Of a DNA stretch of 64,000 bases, positions 33,141-42,814 are shown piece by piece. Position 1 is the stretch's first letter. Each line of letters opens with the position of its first letter. Source of the stretch: Thermohalobaculum sp039026375. GTDB taxonomy: Bacteria > Pseudomonadota > Alphaproteobacteria > Rhodobacterales > Rhodobacteraceae. The notes under the pieces were generated by a model. That model did no database searches. It saw nothing but the letters and a program-made list of their open reading frames with translations, and was not told the origin of the DNA. A program made the position numbers and the translations under genes. Location: positions 24,407 to 88,406 of the forward strand of contig JBCCML010000016.1 of the NCBI GenBank assembly GCA_039026375.1, read 5' to 3'.

Positions 33141-34340
33141 TCAACGTGGTGTCAGAAAGCCAGGACTCGCCTCAGCCCGCCAGCGTGCAATCCCATCCGC
33201 AACCAGGGATGCCGTCAGTGCACGCCACTCTGGGTCTGCGAACCGCGCACGGTCGGCACCACTGTTCAGAAAACCCAATTCCAGTAAGATCGATGGAATA
33301 TCAGGCGCTTTCAACACCCGGAAGTTGGCTTCGCGAAGGGGCCGTGACCGCAAAAGTCGGACCTGCCCGGTCAGCGTCGCCAGCATGGCATTGGCGAGTT
33401 TGGCAGACTCGACCTTGGTGCCCCGCTGAGCCAATTCGATCAGCACCATTGTCAGATCGTCATCCTGCCCGCCCAAATCGATTCCTGCCAACAGATCGAC
33501 GCGGTTCTCGCGTTCGGCCAAAGCTGCTGCGGCCGCGTCCGTCGCCTTCTCGGACAGGCGATAAATCGAGATGCCGCTGGCAACGCCCTCCTCTAACTGA
33601 TCAATGTGGATGGAAATCAGCACATGCGCCTTAGCCCGATGGGCACGTTCAACGCGCTCTGCAAGCGGAACGAACACGTCTGTGTCCCGGATCAGATAGG
33701 CCTGATAGCCCGGTCTTTGATCCAGTTCTGCGGCCAGTTCCTTCGCAAAGGTCAGGGTGACAGCCTTTTCCGTAACCCCTTCGAAGGACGCGCCGGGGTC
33801 CACTCCACCGTGGCCCGCGTCCAGCGCGATCACAATGTCACCGGCCACCGGGGCGGGCACCTCCGGCGGCGTTCCTTGCCATCGGGCCATTTCTGGCGCA
33901 CCGGCGCGCGCATCAAATGCCGCCTGTGTCGAGAGCGACAGGTCCAGCACCAAGCGTGCGGGCACGTCTTCTTCTGGGGTAGAAACGTAGGCGCGATCGA
34001 CAGCGACAGGTTCCGCCAACTCGAGCACCATTCTGGCGCGATCCGCGCGAAACAGTCCAAAACGCCCCTTAGCGACATAGGGAACATCTTCGAAGGACCC
34101 TTCCGGCAAATCCCAATTCATGGCGGGAAAGTCCAACACAAGGCGGTTTGGATTGGTCAAAGTGAAGATCGAGAAGGCCGGGGGTTCGGAGAAATGCAGT
34201 GTCAGGCGGACGCTTTCGCCCCCGGCACCATGGCTGACGCCTACGACCTCGGGCACAGGTTGGGCCCAGCTTTGGATCGCCCAAACAAGGCTAATCAGTG
34301 CCGGAACCAATGCCCGGCAGACGCGTTGACGTGCCCACAT
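33141..34340 (-). CDS. amiC: N-acetylmuramoyl-L-alanine amidase (AmiC-like)
   Basis: 399 residues with signal peptide (LVPALISLVWAIQSWAQ), AMIN domain near 30-140 and zinc Amidase_3 domain with IALDAGHGGVDPGAS (zinc His), Glu in GVTEKAVTL, His in LISIHIDQLEEG and catalytic Glu in SILLELGFLNS. It cleaves septal peptidoglycan. PBP1A follows 109 bp downstream of its stop (or 7 bp if the longer PBP1A start is used). Long leader on the divergent side belongs to rne. Confidence 0.93.
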   Translation of the reverse strand: MWARQRVCRALVPALISLVWAIQSWAQPVPEVVGVSHGAGGESVRLTLHFSEPPAFSIFTLTNPNRLVLDFPAMNWDLPEGSFEDVPYVAKGRFGLFRADRARMVLELAEPVAVDRAYVSTPEEDVPARLVLDLSLSTQAAFDARAGAPEMARWQGTPPEVPAPVAGDIVIALDAGHGGVDPGASFEGVTEKAVTLTFAKELAAELDQRPGYQAYLIRDTDVFVPLAERVERAHRAKAHVLISIHIDQLEEGVASGISIYRLSEKATDAAAAALAERENRVDLLAGIDLGGQDDDLTMVLIELAQRGTKVESAKLANAMLATLTGQVRLLRSRPLREANFRVLKAPDIPSILLELGFLNSGADRARFADPEWRALTASLVADGIARWRAEASPGFLTPR

Positions 34341-34815
34341 GCTCGAACCGCCATTCTAATTTATCGTTGCCGTACGGTATCATATCCGAAATCTCCGCAA
34401 AATCGGATTGTCATCACTGAATAGCTCGGGCTATACGCAACCCTGGCTAGAGCAATTATGCGACAGCCGCGCCTGCCCCTCGCCGATATCCGATCGATGC
34501 GATGTCGGACCGAAATACCCGGGACATGGTTTGCGGCAGCGTAGGGCGGCATTAGCGGGCTGACTGCCCGCCCACCCGCTCGGCACTGGCCGATGTGGCG
34601 ACTTTCGCCAGCAGAGTTCACACGTGCCGAAGTCAGGCACCGCGAAGAGAGAAGATGACCAAAGCACTCGATCCGAATTGGACGCTGCCCCTGGACGAAC
34701 CCGTCCAGCCCGCAGCGCTTGCGGATAGAGGCTGGGCATCAGCAAAAAGAAAGCGGCACAATTTCAGCGGCGATCCGCCCACAGGCGGCGCGTTTGACTT
34801 GTGCCGGGATATAAC
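34341..34815 (+). other. 475-bp spacer: divergent amiC promoter and rne leader with four hairpins
   Basis: No long open frame except a possible small ORF MTKALDPNWTLPLDEP (ATG 34654) that overlaps rne out of frame and has GAGAGAAG before it. Perfect inverted repeats: GCGGGC/GCCCGC (34555-34571), TGGCGA/TCGCCA (34596-34610), CTGGACG-AACC-CGTCCAG (34691-34708) and CCGCC/GGCGG (34775-34788). RNase E controls its own mRNA through leader hairpins in E. coli; a similar role here is inferred. CCGTACGG (34370-34377) may serve amiC. Confidence 0.5.
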
Positions 34816-37800
34816 ATGGCCAAGAAAATGCTTATCGATGCCACCCACCCGGAGGAGACCCGGGTCGTGGTGGTCGATGGACAGAAAGTCGAAGATTTCG
34901 ATTTCGAGTCCATCACAAAAAGACAACTCGCCGGGAACATCTATCTAGCCAAGGTTACGCGGGTCGAGCCGTCCCTTCAGGCTGCCTTTGTCGATTATGG
35001 CGGGAACCGGCACGGTTTTCTGGCCTTCTCGGAAATCCACCCGGATTATTACCAGATCCCGGTCGCAGATCGCGAAGCGCTGATAGAAGAAGAACGGCGC
35101 GAAGAAGAGGCGCGGAAGGCACGCGAAGACAATGGCGGGGGCGAGGATACGTCGTCCAAATCCCGCCGGGGCGGACGAGGTCGTCGCCGGAAATCATCAG
35201 ATACGGTCGAAGAGGGTAGCAAACCGGCTGCCGCTGGCGCAGAGGTTGCCGGCCTTGAAGTGATTGATCTGGATGATGCGGCCGGTGGTGCATCCGCCGA
35301 TGCCGAACCACTGGGCCTGGAGGTCGCCGAGACCCCAGATCCGGCTTCGAAATCGGAGGCCGCTTCGGTTGATGCGACGTCACCGGATGATACCGAGGCA
35401 GCCGAACAACCCGGTTCCGACGAGGCGGATGTGGAGGCGGTCGAAGCCTCGTCGGCCGAGGAGCCAGTAGAACCGGCACCTGCCGCAGAAGATGTCGAAA
35501 TCAAAGCGGCCGAGGCGCCGGTCGAGCCCGCGCTTGACGGGTCCGATGCTATTGCAGCCGAAGAAACGCCAGCCGCCGAGCCACCATCCGACCCAAAGTC
35601 GATGGCGGAAAGTGCGGGTCTAGAAGACGAAGAGCGTGTGTCTGGCGATGTCGGATCAACCGAGGCCCGCACCAAGACTCAGGACGACGAAAGATCCGGC
35701 GCCGGTGGAGAGGACCAACCAGAGACTCCGGCAGAAACGGCTACTGAACAGGCAGAGGCAGCCATTGAAGATCCCGCCCCCGCCACTTCGGACGAAGCGG
35801 GAGTACAGGAAGGCTCCGCGACTGCGGAGGCTTCGGACGACCAAATCGAAGAAATTTCAGCCGAAGAGCAGCCTGCGTTAGAGGCTGACGCCCATCCGCT
35901 GGAGACTGAATCGAACGCGGGCGAAGCTGAACCGGCCGAAGGAGAGGTTATCGACGGCGAGACAGCGACCCAAGAAGGCTCATCCGACGAGCCTGACGAT
36001 AGTGACGCCGAAGGTGGCCGTTCCGGCAAGCGCGGTCGCCGTCGCCGCGGTCGCAAACCCAAATCGGAAGAGAAGGCAAAGACCGCTGACAAGGATGGCG
36101 AGCCCGCCGAAGAAGACGCTGAAGACGGCGATATCGAATCGATCGGTGCGGAAGACACCCTGGAGGAGGCAGCGCGCGCCCGAACGCGCCTGCGCCGCCG
36201 GTACAAAATCCAGGACGTCATCAAAGTTCGCCAGATCCTTCTGGTTCAGGTCGTCAAAGAAGAGCGTGGCAACAAGGGTGCCGCGCTGACAACCTACCTG
36301 TCGCTGGCCGGGCGGTACTGCGTCCTGATGCCAAACACGGCCCGCGGCGGCGGCATCAGCCGCAAGATCACCAATGCGCCGGATCGCAAGCGCCTGCGCG
36401 AAGTTATCGGCGAAATGGATGTGCCCCAGGGCATGGGCCTGATCGTGCGGACAGCCGGCGCAGAGCGCACGCGCGCCGAGATCAAGCGCGATTACGAGTT
36501 CCTGATCCGTCAATGGGAACAGATTCGCGAGCTGACGCTGAAGTCGATCGCGCCGACGCTGATCTACGAGGAAGGCTCGCTGATCAAACGCTCGATCCGC
36601 GACATCTACTCCAAGGAAATCGATCAGATCCAGGTCGAAGGCGACCACGGCTATCGCGAAGCAAAAGAGTACATGAAGATGCTCATGCCCAGCCACGCCA
36701 AGAACGTGCAGCCCTATACGGATCAGATCCCGCTGTTCAGCCGCTATCAGGTGGAGAGCTACCTGAACGGCATGTTCAACCCGACCTGCCAGCTGAAATC
36801 GGGTGGCTATATCGTCATCGGCGTCACGGAAGCACTGGTGGCGATTGACGTGAACTCGGGCCGGGCGACGAAGCAAGGCTCGATCGAGGAAACCGCGCTG
36901 CAGACCAACCTGGAAGCTTGCGACGAGGTTGCACGCCAATTGCGGCTTCGGGACCTGGCAGGGCTGATTGTCATTGACTTTATCGACATGGACGAGAACC
37001 GGAACAACCGGGCGGTCGAGAAGCGGATGAAGGACCGTCTGAAGAACGACCGTGCGCGGATCCAGGTTGGACGAATTTCAGGCTTTGGCCTGATGGAGAT
37101 GTCGCGCCAACGTTTGCGCCCTGGCATGCTGGAGGCAACGACCCAGCCCTGCCCCCATTGCATGGGCACAGGCCTGATCCGGTCCGACGAAAGCATGTCG
37201 TTGTCCATCCTACGTGAGGTCGAGGAGGAGGCACTCCGCGGACGCTCGAACGAGATCAACGTGCGTGCCCCCGTCGACGTCGCAAATTACCTGATCAACA
37301 ACAAACGCCCGCACATTGCTCAACTGGAAGCACGCCACAGTATTCAGATGAACGTGCTGGCGACGCCGACACTGACCAGCCCCAACTTCGAGTTGGAACG
37401 CACGAAGTCCTCCACCCCTCGACCGCAGCGCCAAACAGACGTGGTCAGCGCAAGCTCGGTAGGGAACGAAGATTTAGACGAGGCCGAAGTTGACGTGCTG
37501 ACCGATGGGGATGACCAGGGTCTACCTCGGGACGGCAGCACCGACGAACGCGGTGGGCGCAGGCGGCGTGGCAAGCGCGGCGGTCGACGCCGGCGCGGCG
37601 AGGGCGAGGGCGAAGAGGGCGAAAGCCAAACCGCAGAGGCCGGCGAAGAAACCTCGGAAGAAGATGAAGACGGCCGGGGACGCAACAGAAATCGACGCGG
37701 CCGCGGTCGTCGGCGCGGCGGACGCGGGCGTAAGGGCGGCGATGGTGGCGAGGGCGACAGCACGGCTGAAAACGGAGCTGAAGCCTCCACAGATGACGCC

Positions 37801-38148
37801 GGCATCGATGCGGGCGAAAAGGTCGAGCTAGAGCCCACCGCAGAGCCGGTCGAGGCCGAGGCTTCGGTGGAAGTCGAGACACCAGCAGCCAGTGCTGCTG
37901 CTCTCGAGCCCACGCCGTCGATAGAGGCCGCTGAGGAGGCAGTCGTTGCGGAGGACATCTCTGACTCGGCACCTGCAGATCCCATGCCTGTCGAGGAAGC
38001 CACTGTGTCAGAGCCTATGCCCGAACCAGTCGTTACCAAAACTGCGGAGCCTGATCCTGCACCGAAAGTGGACCCAGAGGCTGAACCTGAACCGGACCCA
38101 GAGCCGTCCAAACCGAAACGGCGCGGCTGGTGGTCGTTCGGCGGTTAA
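34816..38148 (+). CDS. rne: Ribonuclease E/G family endonuclease, RNase E with large acidic insertion
   Basis: 1,110 residues. Scaffold and catalyst of mRNA decay. MAKKMLIDATHPEETRVVVVDG and the S1 N-terminal strand open the protein; a stretch from about residue 100 to 460, rich in Glu/Ala/Pro and with RGGRGRRRKSS and RSGKRGRRRRGRKPK patches, interrupts the S1 domain, after which RRRYKIQDVIKVRQ resumes. Catalytic Asp678 (VAIDVNSG) and Asp721 (VIDFIDMDE), Zn-link Cys779 and Cys782 (CPHCMGTG). The C-terminal 300 residues are acidic/Arg-rich and disordered, likely for partners. ATG 34816 chosen over in-frame GTG 34801. Confidence 0.96.
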   Translation: MAKKMLIDATHPEETRVVVVDGQKVEDFDFESITKRQLAGNIYLAKVTRVEPSLQAAFVDYGGNRHGFLAFSEIHPDYYQIPVADREALIEEERREEEARKAREDNGGGEDTSSKSRRGGRGRRRKSSDTVEEGSKPAAAGAEVAGLEVIDLDDAAGGASADAEPLGLEVAETPDPASKSEAASVDATSPDDTEAAEQPGSDEADVEAVEASSAEEPVEPAPAAEDVEIKAAEAPVEPALDGSDAIAAEETPAAEPPSDPKSMAESAGLEDEERVSGDVGSTEARTKTQDDERSGAGGEDQPETPAETATEQAEAAIEDPAPATSDEAGVQEGSATAEASDDQIEEISAEEQPALEADAHPLETESNAGEAEPAEGEVIDGETATQEGSSDEPDDSDAEGGRSGKRGRRRRGRKPKSEEKAKTADKDGEPAEEDAEDGDIESIGAEDTLEEAARARTRLRRRYKIQDVIKVRQILLVQVVKEERGNKGAALTTYLSLAGRYCVLMPNTARGGGISRKITNAPDRKRLREVIGEMDVPQGMGLIVRTAGAERTRAEIKRDYEFLIRQWEQIRELTLKSIAPTLIYEEGSLIKRSIRDIYSKEIDQIQVEGDHGYREAKEYMKMLMPSHAKNVQPYTDQIPLFSRYQVESYLNGMFNPTCQLKSGGYIVIGVTEALVAIDVNSGRATKQGSIEETALQTNLEACDEVARQLRLRDLAGLIVIDFIDMDENRNNRAVEKRMKDRLKNDRARIQVGRISGFGLMEMSRQRLRPGMLEATTQPCPHCMGTGLIRSDESMSLSILREVEEEALRGRSNEINVRAPVDVANYLINNKRPHIAQLEARHSIQMNVLATPTLTSPNFELERTKSSTPRPQRQTDVVSASSVGNEDLDEAEVDVLTDGDDQGLPRDGSTDERGGRRRRGKRGGRRRRGEGEGEEGESQTAEAGEETSEEDEDGRGRNRNRRGRGRRRGGRGRKGGDGGEGDSTAENGAEASTDDAGIDAGEKVELEPTAEPVEAEASVEVETPAASAAALEPTPSIEAAEEAVVAEDISDSAPADPMPVEEATVSEPMPEPVVTKTAEPDPAPKVDPEAEPEPDPEPSKPKRRGWWSFGG

Positions 38149-38155
38149 CTGCGTG

Positions 38156-38173
38156 GGGCGGCCCAGGCCGCCC
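38156..38173. terminator. GC hairpin between convergent rne and aminotransferase
   Basis: GGGCGGC and GCCGCCC (seven bases) around loop CCAG. No T-run follows, but position fits a bidirectional terminator. Confidence 0.5.
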
Positions 38174-38181
38174 TGCCCTCG

Positions 38182-39330
38182 TCAACCCTTTTGCACGAAC
38201 CGTGATAGACGCCTGATCCCCTCCGCGATCTCAGCCTTTGTGCGCGCAAATGAAAACCGAAGAGTTCCGTGACCGTGTAGGTCGTCGAAATCCAGACCAG
38301 TTGTTGTCGCGACACCCGCGTCCTGCAGTAACCGTCGGCAGAACTCTGGACTGTCCTCTCCCAGGTCCGGAAGACTGGCGTAAATGTAGAACGCCCCATC
38401 CGGAGGCGCGATATCCGTAAAGCCGAGCCCGGGCAATGCGTCCATCAACTGCTTTCGGTTGCGCGCATAGACGGCACGGTGCCCCTCAAGCTCTTCGGTT
38501 CCCTCCAATGCGCCCATCGCGGCAATTTGGCTAGCGTGGCTTGAACAGATGAAGAAGTTCTGCGCGAGGTTTTCAACCCGCCGGATCATACTCTCGGGCA
38601 CGACCATCCACCCGATACGCCAACCGGTCATCGAGAAGTACTTCGCGAACGAGTTAACGACTATCACGTCATCAGTGACCTCTAGGGCCGATTTGGCCGG
38701 ACTTTCGTAGCTGAGCCCGTGATAGATCTCGTCCGAAATCAACGAAACATCGGTCGCGGCGCTCCAATGCGCAATGCCCTTTAACTGAACATCGCTCAGC
38801 ATCGTGCCCGTCGGATTGGCCGGGCTTGCGACCAGAAGCCCCTGGAAATCAGGGCTTTCGGGCAATTGCTCCAAGTCTGGCTGAAACCCGCTATCGATCG
38901 AGCTTGATACGCCGACCGGCGCAATGTCCAAGGCCCGCAGGATGTTCTTATACGCGGGGTAACTTGGCGTTGCCATGGCAACTTGGTCGCCCGCATCGAA
39001 CAACGCCAGAAATGCCAGGATGAACGCGCCCGAAGATCCGGGGGTCACGATCACGCGATCTGGATTCAGGTCGATGCCATGACGGTTACGATAAAGCTGG
39101 GCGATCCCACGCCGCAGTTCGGGCAGACCCAGCGCCACCGTATAGCCCATGGGCGCCCCGGTCGCGATTTCGGCCATCAAACGGTCTGTTGCGGTTTTCG
39201 GCGCAGGCGTGCCGGGTTGGCCGACCTCCATATGCACCACATCGCGCCCGCTGGCTTCCAGCTGTCGGGCCGCCTCCATGACGTCCATCACCCGAAATGG
39301 CTCGACGTTCCCACGACTTGAAAATCTCAC
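38182..39330 (-). CDS. Class I/II PLP-dependent aminotransferase
   Basis: 382 residues from GTG 39330 (AAGGG eight bases upstream). PLP-binding lysine in VVNSFAKYFSMTGWRIGWM; ASPANPTGTMLSD and LISDEIYHGLSYE hold the cofactor ring. Fold type I aminotransferase of the aspartate/aromatic group; donor and acceptor unresolved. In-frame codons up to 39417 are possible but lack a ribosome site. Divergent from the M48 gene. Confidence 0.9.
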   Translation of the reverse strand: MRFSSRGNVEPFRVMDVMEAARQLEASGRDVVHMEVGQPGTPAPKTATDRLMAEIATGAPMGYTVALGLPELRRGIAQLYRNRHGIDLNPDRVIVTPGSSGAFILAFLALFDAGDQVAMATPSYPAYKNILRALDIAPVGVSSSIDSGFQPDLEQLPESPDFQGLLVASPANPTGTMLSDVQLKGIAHWSAATDVSLISDEIYHGLSYESPAKSALEVTDDVIVVNSFAKYFSMTGWRIGWMVVPESMIRRVENLAQNFFICSSHASQIAAMGALEGTEELEGHRAVYARNRKQLMDALPGLGFTDIAPPDGAFYIYASLPDLGEDSPEFCRRLLQDAGVATTTGLDFDDLHGHGTLRFSFARTKAEIAEGIRRLSRFVQKG

Positions 39331-39411
39331 AATGATTGCCCTTCTTCTGAGGGACGGTATGGTCGCGATCACACGTATCACGTCCGTCGAAAAGCGAAAG
39401 GCACCAGCCCC

Positions 39412-40731
39412 TTGCACGCACTCAGATATCTGGTCGTGGCTGTCACGTTGCTCGTTGCGGGTCCTGCTGCAGCGTTGGGACTGATCCGAGATAGTGAGAT
39501 AGAGCGGACGCTGCGCGACATGTCGCGCCCGATCTTCCAGGCGGCTGGGCTGCCCCCCTCTTCAGTCGAAATATACATCGTCAATGACCGTAACTTGAAT
39601 GCGTTTGTCTTCGGCGGCAGGCGGATCTTTTTGAACACGGGTCTGATCATTCAACTCAAAACCCCACAAGAGCTGCTGGGAGTAATCGCGCACGAAACAG
39701 GCCACATTGTGGGCGGCCACGAAGCACGCCGACGGATCAATCTGCAGAATGCCCAAGGGCCCGCGTTGCTGGGCCTTTTGGTGGGCATTGCGGCGGGAAT
39801 CGCTGGGGGCGGCGAAGCGGCCGCTGCGATCGCAGCAGGCAGCCAGGGTGCGGTCCAGCGCCTGTTGCTGCGCTATAACCGTGCCGAGGAGGCCGCAGCT
39901 GACCAGGCGGGTCTATCCTATCTGGAGCGCGCCGGAATTGATCCGACAGGTCTGCAGAAGGTGCTGGAGATCTTTCGCGGGCAAGAGGTGTTGTCGATCG
40001 GCAATGTCGACCCGTACATCCTTACCCACCCCTTGGGGACCGAGCGTTTGGCCCTGATCGATCGACGGATCAGCGCCCTTGCTGGTCGCACTTGGCCGGA
40101 GAACCCCGAGCGCGACTACTGGCACGCACGAATGCGGGCCAAATTGTCCGGTTTTCTTGAGAACCCTCGGCTTGTCTTGGACCGGCTTGATCGGGAAGCG
40201 GAATCGGAACACACGCTTTACACGCAGGCAATCGCGCTGCATCGCCTGCCAGACCCTAAAGGCGCGTTGGGCGCCATAGATCGGCTGATCGCGCTGCGTC
40301 CGAATGATCCATTCTACATCGAACTGAAGGGCCAGATCCTGTTGGAATCTCGGCAGGCTGCTGCGGCTGTACCGGTATATCGCGCCGCGATCCAATTGGC
40401 CCCGAACGAGCCACTGATGCTGGCCGCGCTCGGGCGGTCGTTGTTGCAACTGAACCAACCCGCTGCCGACATTGAGGCGCTGACCGTGCTGAAAGAGGCG
40501 CGTTCGCGCGATTTGGCAGATGTGGCCGCACTGCGTGACCTTGCCATCGCGTATGACCGGGTGGGCGACCGCGGCATGGCGACACTTGCAACTGCAGAGC
40601 GATATGCACTTAACGGAAATTTGAAGGACGCCGTGAGGCTTGCGCGTCGCGCTACGGCTATCCTACCCACAGGCTCGCCGGCATGGCTGCGCGCGCAGGA
40701 CATCCTGTCGCTGGACATCGGCGAAGACTAA
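39412..40731 (+). CDS. Periplasmic M48 metallopeptidase with TPR-like C-terminus (BepA-like)
   Basis: 439 residues with TTG start. Signal peptide YLVVAVTLLVAGPAAALG; zinc site HETGH (94-98) in LLGVIAHETGHIVGGHEA and the third ligand Glu in NRAEEAAADQAGLSYL; the C-terminal half has helical TPR-like repeats (LGAIDRLIALRPNDPFYIELKG, AAAVPVYRAAIQLAPNEP). E. coli BepA degrades or assembles outer membrane proteins. The TTG is inferred since no ATG keeps the signal peptide; AAGG lies 14 bases upstream. Confidence 0.88.
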   Translation: MHALRYLVVAVTLLVAGPAAALGLIRDSEIERTLRDMSRPIFQAAGLPPSSVEIYIVNDRNLNAFVFGGRRIFLNTGLIIQLKTPQELLGVIAHETGHIVGGHEARRRINLQNAQGPALLGLLVGIAAGIAGGGEAAAAIAAGSQGAVQRLLLRYNRAEEAAADQAGLSYLERAGIDPTGLQKVLEIFRGQEVLSIGNVDPYILTHPLGTERLALIDRRISALAGRTWPENPERDYWHARMRAKLSGFLENPRLVLDRLDREAESEHTLYTQAIALHRLPDPKGALGAIDRLIALRPNDPFYIELKGQILLESRQAAAAVPVYRAAIQLAPNEPLMLAALGRSLLQLNQPAADIEALTVLKEARSRDLADVAALRDLAIAYDRVGDRGMATLATAERYALNGNLKDAVRLARRATAILPTGSPAWLRAQDILSLDIGED

Positions 40732-40775
40732 CCGGTCCCAATGACCGGCGAAGACTGACACTAGGAGCGACTCAT

Positions 40776-41534
40776 ATGCGACTGAGCTTCACCGCCCTTT
40801 GCCTGGCTGGCACCATGGCCGCAGCGGTCCCTGCCGCCGCCCAGTTCGATGTCACCCAGATGACCGATGCTGAACGCGCCGCGTTCCGGGCAGAGGTCCG
40901 CGACTACCTGTTGCAAAACCCAGAAGTGATCTTTGAAGCGATCCAGATCCTTGAACAGCGTCGGAATGTGGCGGCGCAACAGCAGGACCGCGATCTCATC
41001 GCGGACAATGCCGAGCAATTGTTCAATGACGGCTTATCGTTCGTTGGCGGCAACCCTGACGGCGATGTGACAGTGGTTGAATTCATCGACTACCGGTGCG
41101 GCTTCTGCAAACGCGCCCACCCTGTGCTGCAGGAGTTGATCGACCGCGACCCCAATGTGCGGCTGGTGGTCAAGGACTTCCCGATCTTGGGGCCGGATTC
41201 TGTGCGGGCGGGCCGGATCGCCATGGCAGCTGTCCGCTTGGATCCCGGACGTTTCGAGGACCTGAACGACGAGCTGATGGCCTATCGAGGCAACCTGACC
41301 GAGCAGGTCGCCTACCGGATTGCCGGTGAGGTTGGTTACGATATCGGGGATCTGCGCGACATGGCAGAGTCCCCAGCAATCGAAGAGCAACTGCAGGCTA
41401 ACTATCAGTTGGCGCAACGTTTGGGGCTCCAGGGCACGCCGGCCTTCGTCGTCGGCAACGAGATTATCCGCGGCTTCCTGCCGATCGAGGACATGCTGGC
41501 CGCCGTCGAGGATGCGCGCACGGCACAGAACTGA
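40776..41534 (+). CDS. DsbA-family thiol-disulfide protein
   Basis: 252 residues, TAGGAG before ATG. Signal peptide LCLAGTMAAAVPAAAQ. A helical N-terminal extension precedes the thioredoxin fold with active site YRCGFCKR (Cys108, Cys111) and cis-Pro in GLQGTPAFVVGNE. Resembles the 27-kDa outer membrane/Com1-type thiol oxidoreductases. Stop shares a base with the next gene start (TGATG). Confidence 0.9.
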   Translation: MRLSFTALCLAGTMAAAVPAAAQFDVTQMTDAERAAFRAEVRDYLLQNPEVIFEAIQILEQRRNVAAQQQDRDLIADNAEQLFNDGLSFVGGNPDGDVTVVEFIDYRCGFCKRAHPVLQELIDRDPNVRLVVKDFPILGPDSVRAGRIAMAAVRLDPGRFEDLNDELMAYRGNLTEQVAYRIAGEVGYDIGDLRDMAESPAIEEQLQANYQLAQRLGLQGTPAFVVGNEIIRGFLPIEDMLAAVEDARTAQN

Positions 41535-42182
41535 TGTCCAACACGCCTTTGGAAGGCCGTACGGCGCTGGTCACCGGGGCTTCGCGCAACATCGGCCGCC
41601 AAATCGCCCTTGATCTGGCATCTGCGGGCGCCGCTGTCGTCGTGAATGGTGTTACGGATCAGCAGGCGGCAGATACTGTTGCGGCAGAGATCAAAGACCA
41701 CGGGGGTCGGGCGATTGCGCATCTAGCCGAAGTGACAGATCGCACTGCGGTCGATGTCATGGTGGCACGTGCCACGGAAGAGCTGGGCCCGGTAACCGTG
41801 CTCGTTTGCAACGCGTCCGCCCGCGGCCAGGTCCCGTTTCTGGAGATGACGCACGCGCAGTTCCGCCGTGTCGTGGATATCTCGTTGGACGGTGCCTTTC
41901 ACCTCTCGCAGGCCTGCCTGCCTGCCATGGTCGATGCGGGCCTTGGCCGCCGAATTCGCCGGTCAGGGGATTACGGTAAACTCCGTCGCGCCGGGTCACA
42001 TCGATACGGTGCGCCCGGCCTCAGCCGGCACCTCGCCGGGGACACCTGCTGCCATCCCGATGGACCGTAAGGGGCATGTGGCAGAGATCGCCTCGGCCGC
42101 GCGCTTTCTGTGTCTACCGGACCAAGCCTATATCACCGGCCAGGTCCTGCATGTGAACGGCGGGATGTTCCTCGGAAGCTGA
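41534..42182 (+). pseudogene. Decayed short-chain dehydrogenase (internal deletion, frameshift)
   Basis: The first part reads MSNTPLEGRTALVTGASRN, with NGVTDQQAADTV, VLVCNASARGQVPFLEM and AFHLSQACLPAMVDAG, then the frame turns nonsensical; the second frame resumes LAAEFAGQGITVNSVAPGHIDT and continues RKGHVAEIASAARFLCLPDQAYITGQVLHVNGGMF to the stop at 42182. Between them about 30 residues including the catalytic Tyr-x-x-x-Lys are missing, with a +1 frame change. That is a deletion, not a sequencing slip. Original SDR likely a 3-oxoacyl reductase-like enzyme. Confidence 0.8.
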
Positions 42183-42309
42183 GCACAAAAGATCGATCCA
42201 GCATGCGGCGGGTTTTGCACCGTGTGAAAAGGTCGTGTATGCGGGGCCGGTCTGAGGACCCGCGGGGCATCACGCGCGTACCGGGTCACCTAAGAAAGAA
42301 CACGGGGCC

Positions 42310-42798
42310 ATGACAGAACAGAGCGACAAGGACGTCGATTTCATCCAGGCACTCGCCGACATGGTTAACGCAGCCAACCTCGCCGAGATCGAGGTCGAGC
42401 GGAGCAGCGGCGAGACGGACCTTTTGAAGGTACGGCTGACCCGAAACGCTGTGGCACCTGTCTCCGTCGCCGCCCCTGTCATGGCTCCCGTCGCTGCACC
42501 GGCCCATGTTGCCCCGGCTCCAGCACCTGTTGCCCCTGCAGAAGCGGAGAGCGGACCGGATCTATCCAACGCGGTGACCTCGCCCATGGTTGGGACCGTT
42601 TACCTTGCGGCCGAGCCTGGCGCTGCCAACTTTGTCTCCGTCGGGGATCAGATCACCGAAGGCCAGACGCTTTTGATCATTGAGGCAATGAAGACGATGA
42701 ACCAGATCCCCTCGCCCCGTGCGGGTACGGTGAAGGCGGTGCTTGTCGGGAACGCGGAGCCCGTGGAATTCGGCGAACCGCTGGTCATCGTCGAATAG
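42310..42798 (+). CDS. accB: Biotin carboxyl carrier protein of acetyl-CoA carboxylase
   Basis: 162 residues. N-terminal helix FIQALADMVNAANLAEIEVE, an Ala/Pro linker, and the biotinyl domain with IIEAMKTMNQI; Lys128 is the biotinylation site. Feeds malonyl-CoA synthesis with AccC. 17 bp gap to accC. Confidence 0.97.
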   Translation: MTEQSDKDVDFIQALADMVNAANLAEIEVERSSGETDLLKVRLTRNAVAPVSVAAPVMAPVAAPAHVAPAPAPVAPAEAESGPDLSNAVTSPMVGTVYLAAEPGAANFVSVGDQITEGQTLLIIEAMKTMNQIPSPRAGTVKAVLVGNAEPVEFGEPLVIVE

Positions 42799-42814
42799 CA
42801 TCGGTATCGCGCCC

